64,000 nt of DNA from Papaver somniferum (lineage: Eukaryota > Streptophyta > Magnoliopsida > Ranunculales > Papaveraceae): positions 98,086,279-98,150,278 of the forward strand of contig NC_039361.1 of NCBI RefSeq assembly GCF_003573695.1, given 5' to 3'. The notes beneath the pieces are model-generated. The model was not told the DNA's origin, ran no database searches, and worked only from the letters and a program-made list of their open reading frames with translations. How positions within the stretch are numbered: the first letter of the stretch is position 1; every line of letters begins with the position of its first letter. Positions 22,640 through 34,549 of the stretch are shown here, in pieces. A program made the translations under genes and the position numbers.

Positions 22640-22930
22640 TCAGCGAGTGTTGCTAATGTCCCGAAGACGTTTTGCCCTCTCAACATTCCATGTATGGAGG
22701 ACCGCCTGAGTCTATACACGGGTCTCTCTACATAGTCACGAACAGTGAGTATCACCGTCCTGAAGATGTTATTGCTCTCAATCTTACGGAGAACTGCACA
22801 ATTGTTCTTTATGTAGAGGCGAATTCCTCTATGTAGTCAGGGAACAGTGAGGGTCACCGGCATCCTGAAGGCAAGCTCTCAATCTTAGGAAGAACCGCCC
22901 AATTACGTTATTCTACATAGAGGCTATGAT
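22640..22930. repeat. CATAGTCAGGGAACAGTGAG module repeats (element B left LTR)
   Basis: Roughly 100-120-bp units each hold a CACCG..CCTGAAG block, a CTCTCAA block, an AACCGCCCAATT block and a CTACATAGAGG block. The same modules occur in D (about 33640-33985) and B right (about 31310-31590). Confidence 0.65.
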
Positions 22931-23090
22931 AAAATTCCCGGTGTCGAACGCTCCGGAGAGGCCTTTCGAGCGACATATGCATCATACTTCGTAAAACATG
23001 AACCGTCACATGGATCCCTGAAGCCGTGTCAGAAACATGCAGTATCATGATTTTACGGTTTTGACCTTTGTTGAAAATCCACCATCTACA

Positions 23091-23106
23091 TTAAGTCCCC
23101 TGCTTA
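23091..23106 (-). other. Polypurine tract of element B
   Basis: AAGCAGGGGACTTAA on the minus strand, directly before the LTR start. It is identical to the tract of element A. Confidence 0.65.
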
Positions 23107-24240
23107 GTGAGGAACAACCTATGTTCCGCAGTAAGTATTAAATGGTTATTTTCAGTCGACGAGATCAGTGGTTGAACTTAGTCTACAAAGGTAGTTTCAG
23201 AATCCTCGATTTACCCCAATGATGTCATGTACGAGCAAATGCACATATGAGAACCCTGATAGTAAGATAGAGTGTCATCCCGTGAGCGTGGAGAGATGAG
23301 TCATTGCTGATTTGGTCGGTTGAAAGTCCAGTTTTGGTCGGTTCATCGTTTACGGGATCGGCCCAAAAAAGGAAATCCTTGTTTTAGGAATAGACGTTCG
23401 TTCGTTAGTTTAAGAAACAAACAAAATAGACCTGAGTCTAATGACATAAAAAATTTTCTATGAGCTTTCATGAAAACCAAAATTTTATTTTTTTAAATAT
23501 GTGAGATTTCACAAAGTGTATAAACCCTCATTTCAAAGGTGGATGCTCGTACGAGAGAAAAGTTTTTTTTTTAATAGACGTGCGTCTGTTAGCAATAAAA
23601 ATTTTGTCTATGATCTTTCATGAAAATTTTTATTTTTGAAAATATACTATCGTTTCAAAGACGGATGCTCACGAGAGGGACCAAGAAAATACATATTTTC
23701 AAAGTTACATGGGTTCACGTTATAAATTTTTGTAAAATCAATGTTTTGATTTTGAACAACTATTAAAAGTGGACAATTATTCACGGTGAAACAATATCTG
23801 TATGTGAGTTTTCGCAATTGTAGAATGGACGTCTGTCCAGTTTTCGAAAAACCAGTTGATGTTCACTCAGTAAAATTTACATGGGTTGTTCACGGTTTTA
23901 TGAAAATTAATTTATGATTTTTGAGCAATTGCTGAAAACAAACAATTGTATATGTGATGAAATAATGTATGTATGAGTTTGGTGATTTTATACTGTATGC
24001 ACACATGTAGAAAATCAGCGAAAGTTCACATGAAAGGTTATGTGAACTATTCATAGTTTCATGAAAAGTCAGGTGTTGACGTTAAATAATGAATTTTGCT
24101 CGTCTAGGCAAGTTTGAAGAAGCGAGCAAGTTTTTCGAGAGTTTTACGTTATTATCACTAAGTTTGTGAAACCGTAAATAGGTAAGAGTTGAGGATTACC
24201 ATTTTTGTTGCGTGTTTGTTATTGGTATATCCATGACTCC
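23107..24240 (+). other. Leader/intron remains of the PMD gene (element B)
   Basis: This matches the leader of A and D but lacks the TATA box, first exon and first donor; the deletion lies near 23360-23400. A donor GTAAGAGTTGAGGATTACC at 24182 is conserved with D (35371). No coding frame is present. Confidence 0.5.
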
Positions 24241-25010
24241 ATGTCTTTCACCTCAGATAATGGTGACTTCTGGTTACAACCACTCTTCTGACTCTTCCGG
24301 GAACGCTCCAAAAATATTAAGTCAAATATGAAGACTTCTGCAGATGCTCATGCCGAGGTGAATCGGCCTTTCAGAGACGCTGGAAGGATGACACATTGTA
24401 TGTCTCTCGATCATCAGGGAGTCGTCCCTTATCAGAGAAGCACCACCGACTTTAGAAGGAGAGACCATCGACTGAAGATGAAGTTTGGCTTTGTGTTGAT
24501 GGTGTATCTCCTGATTCAGATGCGGAAGAATTTCGTCATAATTCGTCTTCAGAAGATTCAGAAGTTAGGTCTTCATTGAAATTGTTGTAGAATCCTCGTC
24601 CGATGTCGTATTTTCGCGATCTACCCATGTATCCTCATACCCAGAAAATGTACAAGATTTTTCAAAGAAGCTTTTCGGCTTTTGAGCAATTCTAAAGGCC
24701 GAAATTGACGAAACAGTAAACTTCCAGGAGGTTTTCAGGAAATTTTCTGCTTGTATGTTGTTCAATGTTTTGGCTACATCTCTTTGCTCGTTTCTCCGAT
24801 TGCTGTGAATTTTGGATATGTTGTAGAGAACATCCATGCGAAGAGAATGGTATATGACCCATCCCTAGATACTTCACCGATTTCTCCCAGTTAGTCTTCT
24901 TATACAGGGAAGCGAAAAATTATCTTAGACGGGCTTGTTGTAAAAACACTCTTTTTGTTCCTTTAGACAATTCTCTTGTGTCTTGAACGGTTGGTGAAGG
25001 ATTTTGATGT
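24241..25010 (+). pseudogene. Relic of the antisense PMD gene in element B (PMD core deleted)
   Basis: A CTCAG acceptor at about 24255 precedes an ATG (24261), followed by a short Ser-rich frame that stops at 24328. The following 83-codon frame (24328-24579) has no PMD motifs. From about 24590 to 25010 the sequence aligns with the large conserved intron of A (4070-4560) and D (37930-38450). The whole PMD exon is therefore missing, removed between the start region and the big intron. No product is expected. Confidence 0.5.
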
Positions 25011-26109
25011 CATTGATTCATTTGAGATCAGAACCCCTTGATTGATACCTGAGCATGGTGCTTGCAGCGCCATCTTGTTTCTGTTAGTCGTAGAAACATC
25101 ACTTCTAAAATCCTGGTCACGGGACCATAACTGAGGTTGCTCTCAAGAGGGGTGATGTAATGACCATGATTGCATGTCCCGGTGGCAGCATTCCTTTTAT
25201 GATCAGCATGAGAGTCTGCTGTCATGAGTCTCGGACTATGAGACTTATCGCCATGATCAGTGAACCGCCAGTCTCCGGTATTTTGTTAAATCTCTCTTTT
25301 CGTTTTCCCTTCTTCTGGCAAGACCTAGATAGAGGACCCGGGTAAAAAAATTGATGTAAAGACCTAGGTGGTCGAAGTTGGAGGCACCTTGATGAAGGAC
25401 TTAGCGGAATGACCCGATGGACACCAATCGACTGTGGAAGTCATGAATCTCGTCTAAGAATTGCTGCTTGCATGTTGTATGCTCTAGAAGCTGTAGGAAC
25501 CTCATACGATGTCGGAATTCGATGCCTGACCCCAAATTTTGAAGATAAGATACTGAGTTATCACATGAGAAAAGAATCACTAAATTTGGAGTTGCATAGG
25601 TCGTCCAATGAAGCATGCACATTTGTAATCTGTAATCTCGTACAAATTTTTCAGATTTCATAGACCTGACGGTAAAGGCCATATCTTTCAGCTCGTATGT
25701 CCGATTGATGCTCCCTTTTGGTATGTTGTAGAAGAGACATATTCGAACATCTTTTGTTGAGGAAGTATTGTTCCATTCCCCACCCACTGGTACGTTTTTG
25801 TAAACCCATGGCCTGAAGTGTGTTGTATCTCATTTGTGGAGGCGATGAGAACATCTTGTAGAAGACTTTGGTTTGTGCGCGTCTGTTGTGTAAGCTTTGG
25901 GAAGACGTTCATGTTACCATGTTTTCAGGTCTACACATCTTGATATGAATCATTAGGGCTTGAAGAAGTACGATCCATAGAGAATGGATAGTTGATGAAG
26001 CCGTTGCGCCCGAGAATGATGCTGAGATTACAACTGGAAGTTCTCCATAAATTCTTGTTGATGATGAGACCATGATTAGAGTTCCTCCACATGCTGATGC
26101 CGATATTAT
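25011..26109. other. Element B interior, unassigned
   Basis: The only long frame is a 128-codon minus frame (25401-25787), and it shows no domain. The sequence has no clear match in A or D. It may be decayed element DNA from a different subfamily. Confidence 0.3.
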
Positions 26110-26760
26110 GATTGGACTGCTTCTTTGACTGGTTGTTCAGAGAGTGTAAAGGTTTGGGAGAGGATTCTTGTGTACTCCTTTAGTCCCCAGTTGAAGCTAT
26201 TATGGATCAACCTTCTCTTTGAAGATGTGCTTCAAAATGTTGCAGTTACTTGTTGGATGACTGACATATCTATGGAAATGGCAGCAACGTGTATTTTCCA
26301 TTTGTTCCTCTGTTGGATCTCTTATGACAGGAGGTAGTTTGATCGCACCGTCTTGAATCCAGACTTCCAGTATCTTGGTCAATCCTTTATGAGAAGAGAG
26401 AAGTTTGAGTCTGTTTGATCATTTCTCCGTTCATTGATGCCGGGTCGAGGTTTGTGCATTTCAGGATTGATTATCCTTTCCTTGCGCTTCCGAAGGATCC
26501 TGAGATTGGCGAAGTATGCTTTTGTTGTGGTGCTTCGGATTTCCTTCTGCTCCCTTCAGCAACAATGTTCATGGAAGGTTGGAGGTTGTATCATCTGTTG
26601 AAGAGACGCTGAGTATCACGAGGTTCTCAGTCTAGGTCTTTCTCTTTCCAGTAAAGCATGCGCGGTAGTTGCTGATCGCTTGCCTGCTTCATGAAGTTCT
26701 GAAAAAGTTTGGAATCTCAGATTCTCCGGCAAGGCTCTGTAGATTGGGATCATTCTGTTG
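26110..26760 (-). pseudogene. Gag core and zinc-like C-terminus (element B), decayed
   Basis: The minus strand from 26760 matches the A and D gag core. The frame 26382-26200 encodes the VWIQDGAI...CCHFHRYVSHPTSNC segment, a Tat-type Cys/His motif (CxxHxxH-like, ending in Cys). Stops and deletions break it into pieces. It follows the misplaced protease/gag mosaic (26764-27498) on the same strand. Confidence 0.6.
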
Positions 26761-26763
26761 TGT

Positions 26764-27498
26764 TCATGCTCTCCTAGTGCCTCCATGAATCGACAGACGT
26801 GTTCTCGAGTGTTCCTTGTTCCGTTGTAGTGTGGACGTTGGGGAAGTGTAGCCCTTCAGGAGAGGAATTATTTGAGTAGCAGCAGGATATGGAGCTTGAT
26901 GATGGTGGAAAGATGGTGTCTTGTCTTTTCCTCGATCCTCCATGAAGCGTTCCAGGTCCTCGCGAGTGATGAAGACTAAGACTTTGAGAGATTTCAGTGG
27001 AATAGTGTTGATAGAAGTGACAGCATCGATCAACATTCTCTCAAATTCATTTCCTTGGAGGTTGATTGTGGTAAGCAGTCCCCAATCATACATCTCTTTG
27101 TATGTATCTGGAGGCTCAGGAATGCTTGGGGGTGCCAGAAACTCAACATCATAAACTGGAGCATAAGGATATACCGAAGCTTCAATGCGGACGATTTTGT
27201 TGTTGAGCAAGGATTTCATACATTGGTGGTACATCGAGGGAACGATCTTGTTGTCATGGATCCATGGTCTTCCGAGTATTATGTGATAATCCGGATCTTT
27301 CTCAATCACGTGGAATTTGACAGTATATTGAATCGGTCTTACCATGAGATCCACATAAACATATCCATATGTGTGACTCTGGCTTCCTTCAAAACCCTTC
27401 ATCAGTATAGGATGATGGATGACCTTGATTTGTGTAATTTTGGCCTCCTTGAAAGTCTTCATAGTTATGAGATTTGTAGAAGCGCCTTTCTTCTGCAA
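26764..27498 (-). pseudogene. Protease-protease-gag mosaic frame (element B)
   Basis: One 244-codon frame contains, in order, three parts. First is an almost complete retropepsin: GASTNLITM active-site strand, IILGRPWIH, VPSMYHQCMK. Second is the start of another protease: TYKEMYDWGLL, then ML-I-D-A-V-T-S in place of the usual D-x-G-T-S. Third is the gag linker FITREDLERFMEDRGK with GYTSP. In A and D the gag linker comes before protease, so this order is reversed. Retropepsin would process Gag-Pol. The second copy has lost its active-site glycine. Template switching or recombination between subfamilies is the simplest explanation. Confidence 0.65.
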
Positions 27499-28036
27499 TG
27501 CGGTCTTCCTCAGTGAAAGTGATTTTGTTGATCGAATGTTCAGAAACCATGGACATCTGCTCGACTGATGGTGGAGTTACATGCACGTTGGATGATATTT
27601 GGTTGAGTGCAGCAAACGTGCTGGTTCGCTGGTCTCTAGAGAAACGGAGGATTTCACACAGATTTTCAATTAGATGCGTAACTTCTTGATCCACCGGTTT
27701 CTCGTAAGTGGTGAAACTGTTGGTTTGAGGATCGATGGTTGACGAATCCGACCCCAGTGCTGGAATCTCCGGAGCGGAGGTACCGCTTAACTCTGATGTC
27801 ATCTTGATGAGGAAATCGAGTATGTGGTTCATCGTGTCTTTCATCAGATCCATGTTCCTGGTGTGAATATCTTGGACCCGTGCCAATTCAGCTAGAGTCA
27901 TGGTTCTTTCACCGACCACGCCGTTGTATGTAGTGCTGGAAGGCGGAATATCACCATTTGAAAGATTTGGGATCGAGTTTGAAGTAGTTCCATTAGTTCT
28001 GAGACCAACAATCTTTGCGAAAATGTAAGATTGCAA
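27389..28036 (-). pseudogene. Gag N-terminus of element B fused to a protease-upstream segment
   Basis: The 215-codon frame starts 13 bases from the PBS side of the gag start region. An ATG equivalent to that of A and D is mutated: ATT before GTTGGTCTC. Residues ~10-110 are a divergent gag N-terminus. Residues ~115-160 (EVTHLIENLCEILRFS...FAALNQI) match the gag-protease linker of A at 6600-6740. Gag core sequence is skipped. It overlaps the following mosaic frame, showing a frameshift near 27390-27498. Confidence 0.6.
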
Positions 28037-28048
28037 CCGAGAGATTAA

Positions 28049-28068
28049 TATCCCACTGTGGTCGCCAA
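28049..28068 (-). other. Primer-binding site of element B
   Basis: Same TTGGCGACCACAGTGGGATA as element A, two bases after the LTR. Confidence 0.75.
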
Positions 28069-28070
28069 TC

Positions 28071-31000
28071 TGTGGATGGGGAAAAACGGTTTGCTAGTTT
28101 TCTAGGAAAGTGGAGAGTCGAGCATGCTGTCAAGACTCCTCGACCGAGCGAACTGCGGAACCTCACACAGATGCACCGCTGCAAAGGGGGTGCTTAGATT
28201 TGGAAATAATTTTGTATGACTCCGGCCTAAATCAATACAATGGCCGTTCCAGAGTCAATTCGGTCGCAAAGATGGAGATGGATTGATCTGTAGGAGGGAA
28301 GATGGGAGTTGTGTGGGATCAGTGATGATCAAGGATTGTGGGTGTGTTGAAGGTTTCTGCAATATTGTTGAACTGCTGAAGTTGAGTTCTGTGAATAAGT
28401 TTATATCGAGTTGTTAACAGATAATGATGATAATCGATGATTGATTATATTCTATCCTTATGTTGTCCTCTATTTAGACTTATTTATACTGCAAGAATGA
28501 TGTACCACTGATCCATGTAAGTGTGACGGTTTCTTGAGTGAAAGAGTGGGAAAGTGGGAAATCGTGGTAAAGTCAGTTCCACGTCGTGTGGATACTTGAC
28601 TGATCGTGCACCCACTACTTTGCTAACTCCTTCAACCGTTTACATGACTTACGCACATTTCTCATTGTGGATGAATCCACGTACCGTAGGCCGCCAGACC
28701 AAAACCCTAAGTTATATCCCCCATTTTTGACGTAATTGATATTTCACGAATCGTGGAGTCTGCAAGGCAGACGTGTATTAGTTGGTCAGTTGTTGACTGA
28801 TTTAGACTGTGAGTCTTGTTTTGTTGAATCGAGCATAAGTGGTGAATGCTCAGCGATTCATGGATTGAACATGTAGTTCCCTTAGATGTCAATGAATTAC
28901 TTACTAGAGCGACTGAGCAAGTATTGCTCAACTCGACGAATTACCGAATATTGAGAGTTTGTTGAGAAATTGAGCAAGTATTGCTCAATTCGACGAATTG
29001 CCGAATATCGAGAGTTTGTCGAGCAACTGAGTAAGTATTTCTCAATTCGACGAATTCGATAATTTTGGTGTGCAACTGAGCAAGTGTTGCTCAATTCAAC
29101 AAAATACTGAATATTGGTAATTTGACGTGCAATTGAGCAAGTGTTGATCAATTCGACAAATTACTGATGAATTACCGGATATTGATGGTTGGATCAATAT
29201 TCGAGTAACTGAGCAAGTATTGCTCAATTCAAAGAATTATTTACTGGTGTTGTGACCCAATAAAATATTAATCAAAAATATTGGTGAATTATCAAATATT
29301 ATTAATTTGGATGTTGATTGCTGAATCAACATAATTTTGTGTTTGAACTTGCTCAGAATGGTGATTCGTGGAGCGTTTGTTCGAAACCCTAATTTTTGAT
29401 CAATCCTTCAACAATTGGTGAATTGCTGAAAATTGGTCATGAGTGAAGAGGGACCGACCACATGGGATGATGAGCGTCCATGTGATGCCCAGTGCTCGAG
29501 TGAGCACGTACTAGGGTTCTCAGTTTAAGAGTTAGTGAAAGAACGATGACTAAATGCAGGTTTCATCATTTATTGAAATATTACTGGATTCAGCATTAGG
29601 TGACAAACCTAGGTATGAGAGATGAGGACCGACCAAGAGAGCATGGGACCGGCTCTTGGTGGTCACGGGACTAGTTGTTGGTCATTTGAAGGATTCTCCA
29701 GTTAATTAGAGATAGTTCGGGCCAGTATGAGCAATTGAGCAAATTAGGTCAGAATTATGAAAACGTGTGGGACCGGCTTTGTGAAAGCCCTAGGAATGAC
29801 TCTGGTCGGTCATGGAGGCATGCACGTGTTGCCGTGGTGTCCGTGTTTCCATACTGAGAGTTTCAATATTTTCTGATGCGCGTTCGAGCAACATAGTGAA
29901 TTTTCAGAAGAGTTTCATCTTGACTGAGAATTCTCGATTTTTGTTGGAATGAGCATGTATGCTCAATTCATCAATATTTTGAAAATATTAAAATAAAAGT
30001 GTTTTAATATTTAAAATTTCTGTGAGAGGCTAGCCAGTCGTACGACTATGTTGGCTTTTGGTTTTTCGTGATTTGAGCAATATTTGAGAAAATATGGAGA
30101 AATCATGAATTTTGCTCAAACCCAGGAGTTTCATGAATTGAGGAAAATAATAATTATGCAAGATTATGGATTGCAAGGTGTAGGATCGACCATGGATAGG
30201 GCATGGCCGGCCGGCTAGGTTGCCCTGTCCCGCACACCTTTTCCTATTTTACTATTTTCATGAATCCTTGAAGTTATGGAGAATCCTTGAAGTAATGGAG
30301 ATTCCACGATTTTTTGTTGAAACGGAGGAGTTTCGTGAGATAAGGGAATAATAATTATAAAAAGCTAACGATTGTGAGGTATGGGACCGGCCACGGCTTA
30401 GGCATGTCCGGCTGGTTAGGTTGCCCGGTCCCGCACACCTCTTCTTTTTTTATAATATTATTTCGTGAATCCACCAAGTTATGGAGAATTCACGAGTTTT
30501 GAAAAAACAAGGAAAGTTGCTAAAACCAAGGAGTTTTTGTGAGTTCACGAAATAACAAAAAATAAGAAAAATAATGGAAAAGGCACGCACCCACCATGGC
30601 TAGGGCACGGCCGGACGGCCGGATGGTAGGCCCGGCCTTGGGCGCCTCTTATTATTTTATTAGTATTTATTGTTTTCTCCTGTTTTGCGAAGGATTCCTC
30701 ATTATTTCATATTTTTGGACACTCATTCGTGCATCCGGGTGCTCAGTCGTGCATCATTGTCGAGTACACTCGCACCATTTTTGTGGGACTTACTCAGTGA
30801 TGTCCATATGCCCGGTTGTTGGGTATTTATTACTGATTTATGAAATTCAGTGGAGAATAATTCATGAAACTGAGTAATAAGATGAGTAGTTATTTATTAT
30901 CAATCCGTAAAATCAGCAGCGGATTGGACTATGGATTCAGAATAATAAAATGATAATTTCATCACCATCTCATGGAATCGCAGATTTGGCCATAAAATCG

Positions 31001-31754
31001 GAGTAATGAAATGAGCGGTGATATTACCATTTCATGGGACCGTGGTGATTCGACCATGAAATCAGAGTAATATCTATTACCATTTCATGATATCAGCCGT
31101 GGATTCGACCATAAAATCAGAGTAACATCTATTACCGTTTCATGAGATCAGGCGTGGATTCGATCATGAAATTGGAGTAACACATTTATCTATTACCATT
31201 TCGATCATGAAATAGGAGTAATGAGATAAGATAGATTATCTTCTAGGAATTCAGTGGTGAGTATGACCTAGAATTTAATCTCTTGCATATAGTCAGTAAA
31301 TCAGCGAGTGTTGCTAATGTCCCGAAGACGTTTTGCCCTCTCAACATTTCATATATGGAAGAACGGCCGAGTCTATACACGGGTCTCTCTACATAGTCAG
31401 GAACAGTGAGTATCACCGTCCTGAAGACGTTATTGCTCTCAATCTTACGGATAACCGCCCAATTGTTCTTCTATGTAGAGGAGCATTCCTCTATGTATTC
31501 AGGGAACAGTGAGTGTCACCGGCATCCTGAAGGCGTTAAGATCTCAATCATAGGAAGAACCGCCCAATTACGTTATTCTACATAGAGGCTATGATGAAAT
31601 GCCCGGTGTCGAACGCTCCGGAGAGGCCTTTCGAGCGACATATGCATCATACTTCGTAAAACACGAATCGTCACATGGATCCCTGAAGCCGTGTCAGAAA
31701 CATGCAGTATCATGATTTTACGGTTTTGACCTTTGTTGAAAATCCACCATCTAC
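28071..31754 (-). repeat. Element B right LTR (5' LTR in element orientation), 3684 bp
   Basis: It starts TGTGGATGG and ends CCATCTAC, with the last base of the expected CCATCTACA missing or replaced. TATAAATA is at 28481-28488 (minus). It carries the hairpin array at 28910-29235, GC-rich palindromes near 30177, 30378 and 30580, and the ATTACC array at 30940-31230. Compared with the left LTR it has extra bases near 30001-30030 and 30885-30960. Confidence 0.92.
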
Positions 31755-33639
31755 CTTTGTCGAGAGATCAATCTGTGGGACTCCGGCCTAAACCAAGTCA
31801 ATGGACGTTCCAGAGTCAATTCGTTCACAAAGAGGGAGATGGGTTGATCTGTAGGAGGGAAGATGAGAATTGTGTGGGATCAATGATTGATCATGAATTG
31901 TGGATGTGTTGTAGGTTTCTGCAATAATGGTGAACTGCTGAAGTTTTGAATAAGTTCTGATAGATTGATGAATTCTTGAGAGTGATTACTCGGAAAATTC
32001 TGTGTGTTTCAATTGTGGATTCAGAGACTTATTTATATTACCAGAATAGTAAACACATTGATCCCTGCAAGTGTGACGGTTTCTTGAGTGAAAGAGTGGG
32101 AAAGTGGGAGATCGTGGTAAAATCAGTTCCGTGTCGTATGGAAACTTGATTAATCGTCCACCCACTACTTTTCTAACTCCCTCAACCAGTTGCACAACCT
32201 ACGCACATTTCTCATTGTGGATGAACACACGTGTCGTAGGCCGCCAGACCAAAACTCTAGTTAATATCCCCCCATGTGACGTTATTGATGTCTCACGAAC
32301 GTGGAGTTTGCAAGGCAGACGTGTATTAGTTGGTTTATTTTTGAATGATTAGACGGTAAGCCTAAATATTTTTGAGTTGAGCATAATTTTCGAATACTCT
32401 AAGATTCGTGAATTGAGCACGTTCGTCGTGACGTGTAATTCTTGTGTAACTGTTGATAGTAGGATCAACATGATGATGAACTGAGTAAATGTTGAGTAAT
32501 TGTTCGATAATTACTGAATTTTAATATCTGAATCGAGTGTTTGAGCAAGTATCTATCATTCGATAAATCACTGAATATTGATGGTTTAATCAATATTTGA
32601 GCAGATGATCAAGTATTGCTCATTCGGTGAATTACTGGTAGTGTGACCAGATAATAATTAATTAAAATATTGGTAGCTGACAGAATATTGTATAATTAAT
32701 TTAGATATTGATTGATGGATCAATCATAAAATTATTAGTGTTTGGACTTACTCAGAATTTGTGATTTTGAGCGTTTGTTCAAAACCCTAATTTTTGATCA
32801 ATTGTTCATCGATTGATGGATTGATGAAAATAGGTTACTGGGTGGAAGAAGGACCGACCACATGGGATGATGAACGACCATGTGGCGCCTGAGTGCTCGA
32901 GTGAGCATGCACAAAGTCTTTTGTTGACCAGTTGGTGAAAAGATGATTAAATGCTGGTTTAATCATTTATTAAAGTAGTGCTTGTCTGAGCATTAGGTGA
33001 AAAAACCTAATTTATGGAGAAGTGAGGGACCGACCTGGTGGTCATGGGACCAATGATGGTCGTTTGAGCAAATTCCAAGTTGGTTGGAAAGAGTTTGAAC
33101 CCAATATGAGCAATTGAGAAAATTAGGTCAAAATTGTGAATATTTGTGGGACCGGCTTCGTACAAGGGAGGGACGTGTGGACCGGCCACGGCTAAGGCAT
33201 GACCGGCCGGCCGGTCGGCCCGATCCCTAGGCGCCCCTCTATATTTTTAAATTATTATTTTCTCTCTCCTGATTTGTGTAGGATTCCTCATTTGTCCATA
33301 CTTTTGGTGCTCGTTTGTACATTTGGGTGCTCGTTCGTGCATCGTTGTTGAGTACACCTGCACCATTTTCTTTGGGCTTACTCGGTGATAATCCAGATGC
33401 CGTTTTGTTGAATATTTATTACTAATCCATGGAATTCAGCTGGGGAATTCTGGGAACGGGGTAATAAAATAAAATGGTTATCTATTACTAATCCCTGAAT
33501 CCAGACGGGGGAGTTCAGGGACGGAGTAATGAGATATAACAGATTACTTTTTAGGAATTCAGTGGCAAATGTCACGACAGAATTAATCTATTGTGGAATC
33601 GAGATATGAGATAGTTGAAGCATCATACTCGTTCTGAAA

Positions 33640-33985
33640 GGTATATAGTCAGGGAACAACGTGCAGCGACATTAATGTCCTGAAGGCATTCCCCCCCCCC
33701 CCCCCCCCCCCCCCCCCCTCAACAATCATGTATGGAGAGCCGCCTGAATCTATACACGGTCTTTCTACATAGTTAGGGAACAACGAGCGTCGCCGACGTC
33801 CTGAAGGCGTTCTGCCATCTCAACAAACAATGATGTAAGGAGGACCGCCCAATCGTTCTTCTATGTAGAGGCAGGTACCTCTATGTAGTCAGGGAACAGC
33901 GAGTGTCACCGACGTCCTCAAAGGCGTTCTACCCTCTCAACAAACAATTGTGTATGGAGGACCGCCCAATATTTCTTCTACATAG
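33640..33985. repeat. Roughly 115-bp module array (element D left LTR)
   Basis: Three units each contain TAGTCAGGGAACA, a CGACGTCCTGAAGGCGTTCTG block, CCTCTCAACAA and GGAGGACCGCCCAAT. The motif TAGAGGCAGGTACCTCTA (about 33867-33884) is a palindrome. Confidence 0.7.
33691..33718 (+). repeat. 28-base poly-C run
   Basis: An uninterrupted C28 lies where sister units and the right LTR have only a few C residues (GCCCCCTC near 56725). Confidence 0.85.
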
Positions 33986-34519
33986 GGGGGCACGATGAAA
34001 TGCGCAGCATCGAACGCTCAGCAAGTGGGAGGCCTTTCGAGAATCACTATTTGTCGTGGCTCTGAGAGGTACTCGATCAGAGATCGTGAAAACGGTTCAC
34101 GGATAGTAAAATATGAATTGTCACATGCGTTCCTGAAGACGGGTCAGAAACATGCAGTATCATGATTCTACGATTTTGACCCTTATCGAAAATCCACCAT
34201 CAACATTAGTTTCCTGCTTAGTGAGGGACATTCATGTGCCGCGGTAAGCATTAGATGGTGATTTTCTACGAGATGAGCAGCGGAACTCAGTCGTACAAAG
34301 GTATTTTCAGAACCCCGATTTGCTCCAATGGTGTCATGTACAAGAAAATGCTCAGGTGAGGATCCTGATGGTGTGATAGAGTGTCATCTCGTGGTCACGG
34401 AGAGATGAATCACTGCTGATTTGAGTGGCCGAAAGCCAGGGTTTTTCCGATTTAGCGTTTATGGGACCGAGACCAAAAAGGAAATCCATGTTTTATTAGG
34501 TTTTTGGAAATAAAATTGG

Positions 34520-34527
34520 TATAAAAG
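34520..34527 (+). promoter_or_regulatory. TATA box of the antisense PMD gene (element D)
   Basis: TATAAAAG in the same context as 705-712 in element A, about 315 bp from the LTR edge. It is followed by a leader with CACGTCCGAGCAGAG and a CCGACCAACTTCCGGCC block shared with A. Confidence 0.6.
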
Positions 34528-34549
34528 GGAAGAAGCCCTAAAAATTCTT

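Larger units (their letters stand above)
19435..23090 (-). repeat. Element B left LTR (3' LTR in element orientation), 3656 bp
   Basis: It starts TGTGGATGG and ends CCATCTACA. It is nearly identical to 28071-31754 over long stretches, for example around 20050-20300 versus 28690-28930. The main differences are array unit number and short indels. It contains TATAAATA on the minus strand (19845-19852). Confidence 0.92.
19435..31754 (-). mobile_element. Element B: Tat-like retrotransposon with rearranged gag/protease
   Basis: Two long, very similar LTRs (19435-23090 and 28071-31754) flank a 4980-bp interior. The PBS (28049-28068) and polypurine tract (23091-23106) show minus orientation. No reverse transcriptase, RNase H or integrase is present. 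Gag and protease fragments are out of order, and the antisense PMD gene is reduced to intron/leader remains. The bases before the left LTR (CTTAT) do not match those after the right LTR (CTTTG). The right LTR lacks its final A and runs into a truncated LTR of element D, so no target duplication is evident. Confidence 0.85.
31755..34205 (-). repeat. Element D left LTR (3' LTR in element orientation), truncated and deleted
   Basis: It aligns with 54290 onward of the right LTR, so about the first 130 bases are missing where it meets element B. Relative to the right LTR it also lacks about 600 bp (right 55607-56205, between GTACAAG and GGAGGG). It keeps about 130 bp near 32250-32360 that the right LTR has lost. 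TATAAATA is at 32030-32037 (minus). It ends CCATCAACA. Confidence 0.85.

Noticed and set aside
25401..25787. 128-codon minus frame in element B
   Set aside because: No motif, not found in A or D, no codon bias visible. Treated as chance.
26921..27516. Plus frames opposite the B gag/protease mosaic
   Set aside because: Shadow frames. The minus strand carries the recognisable protease motifs.
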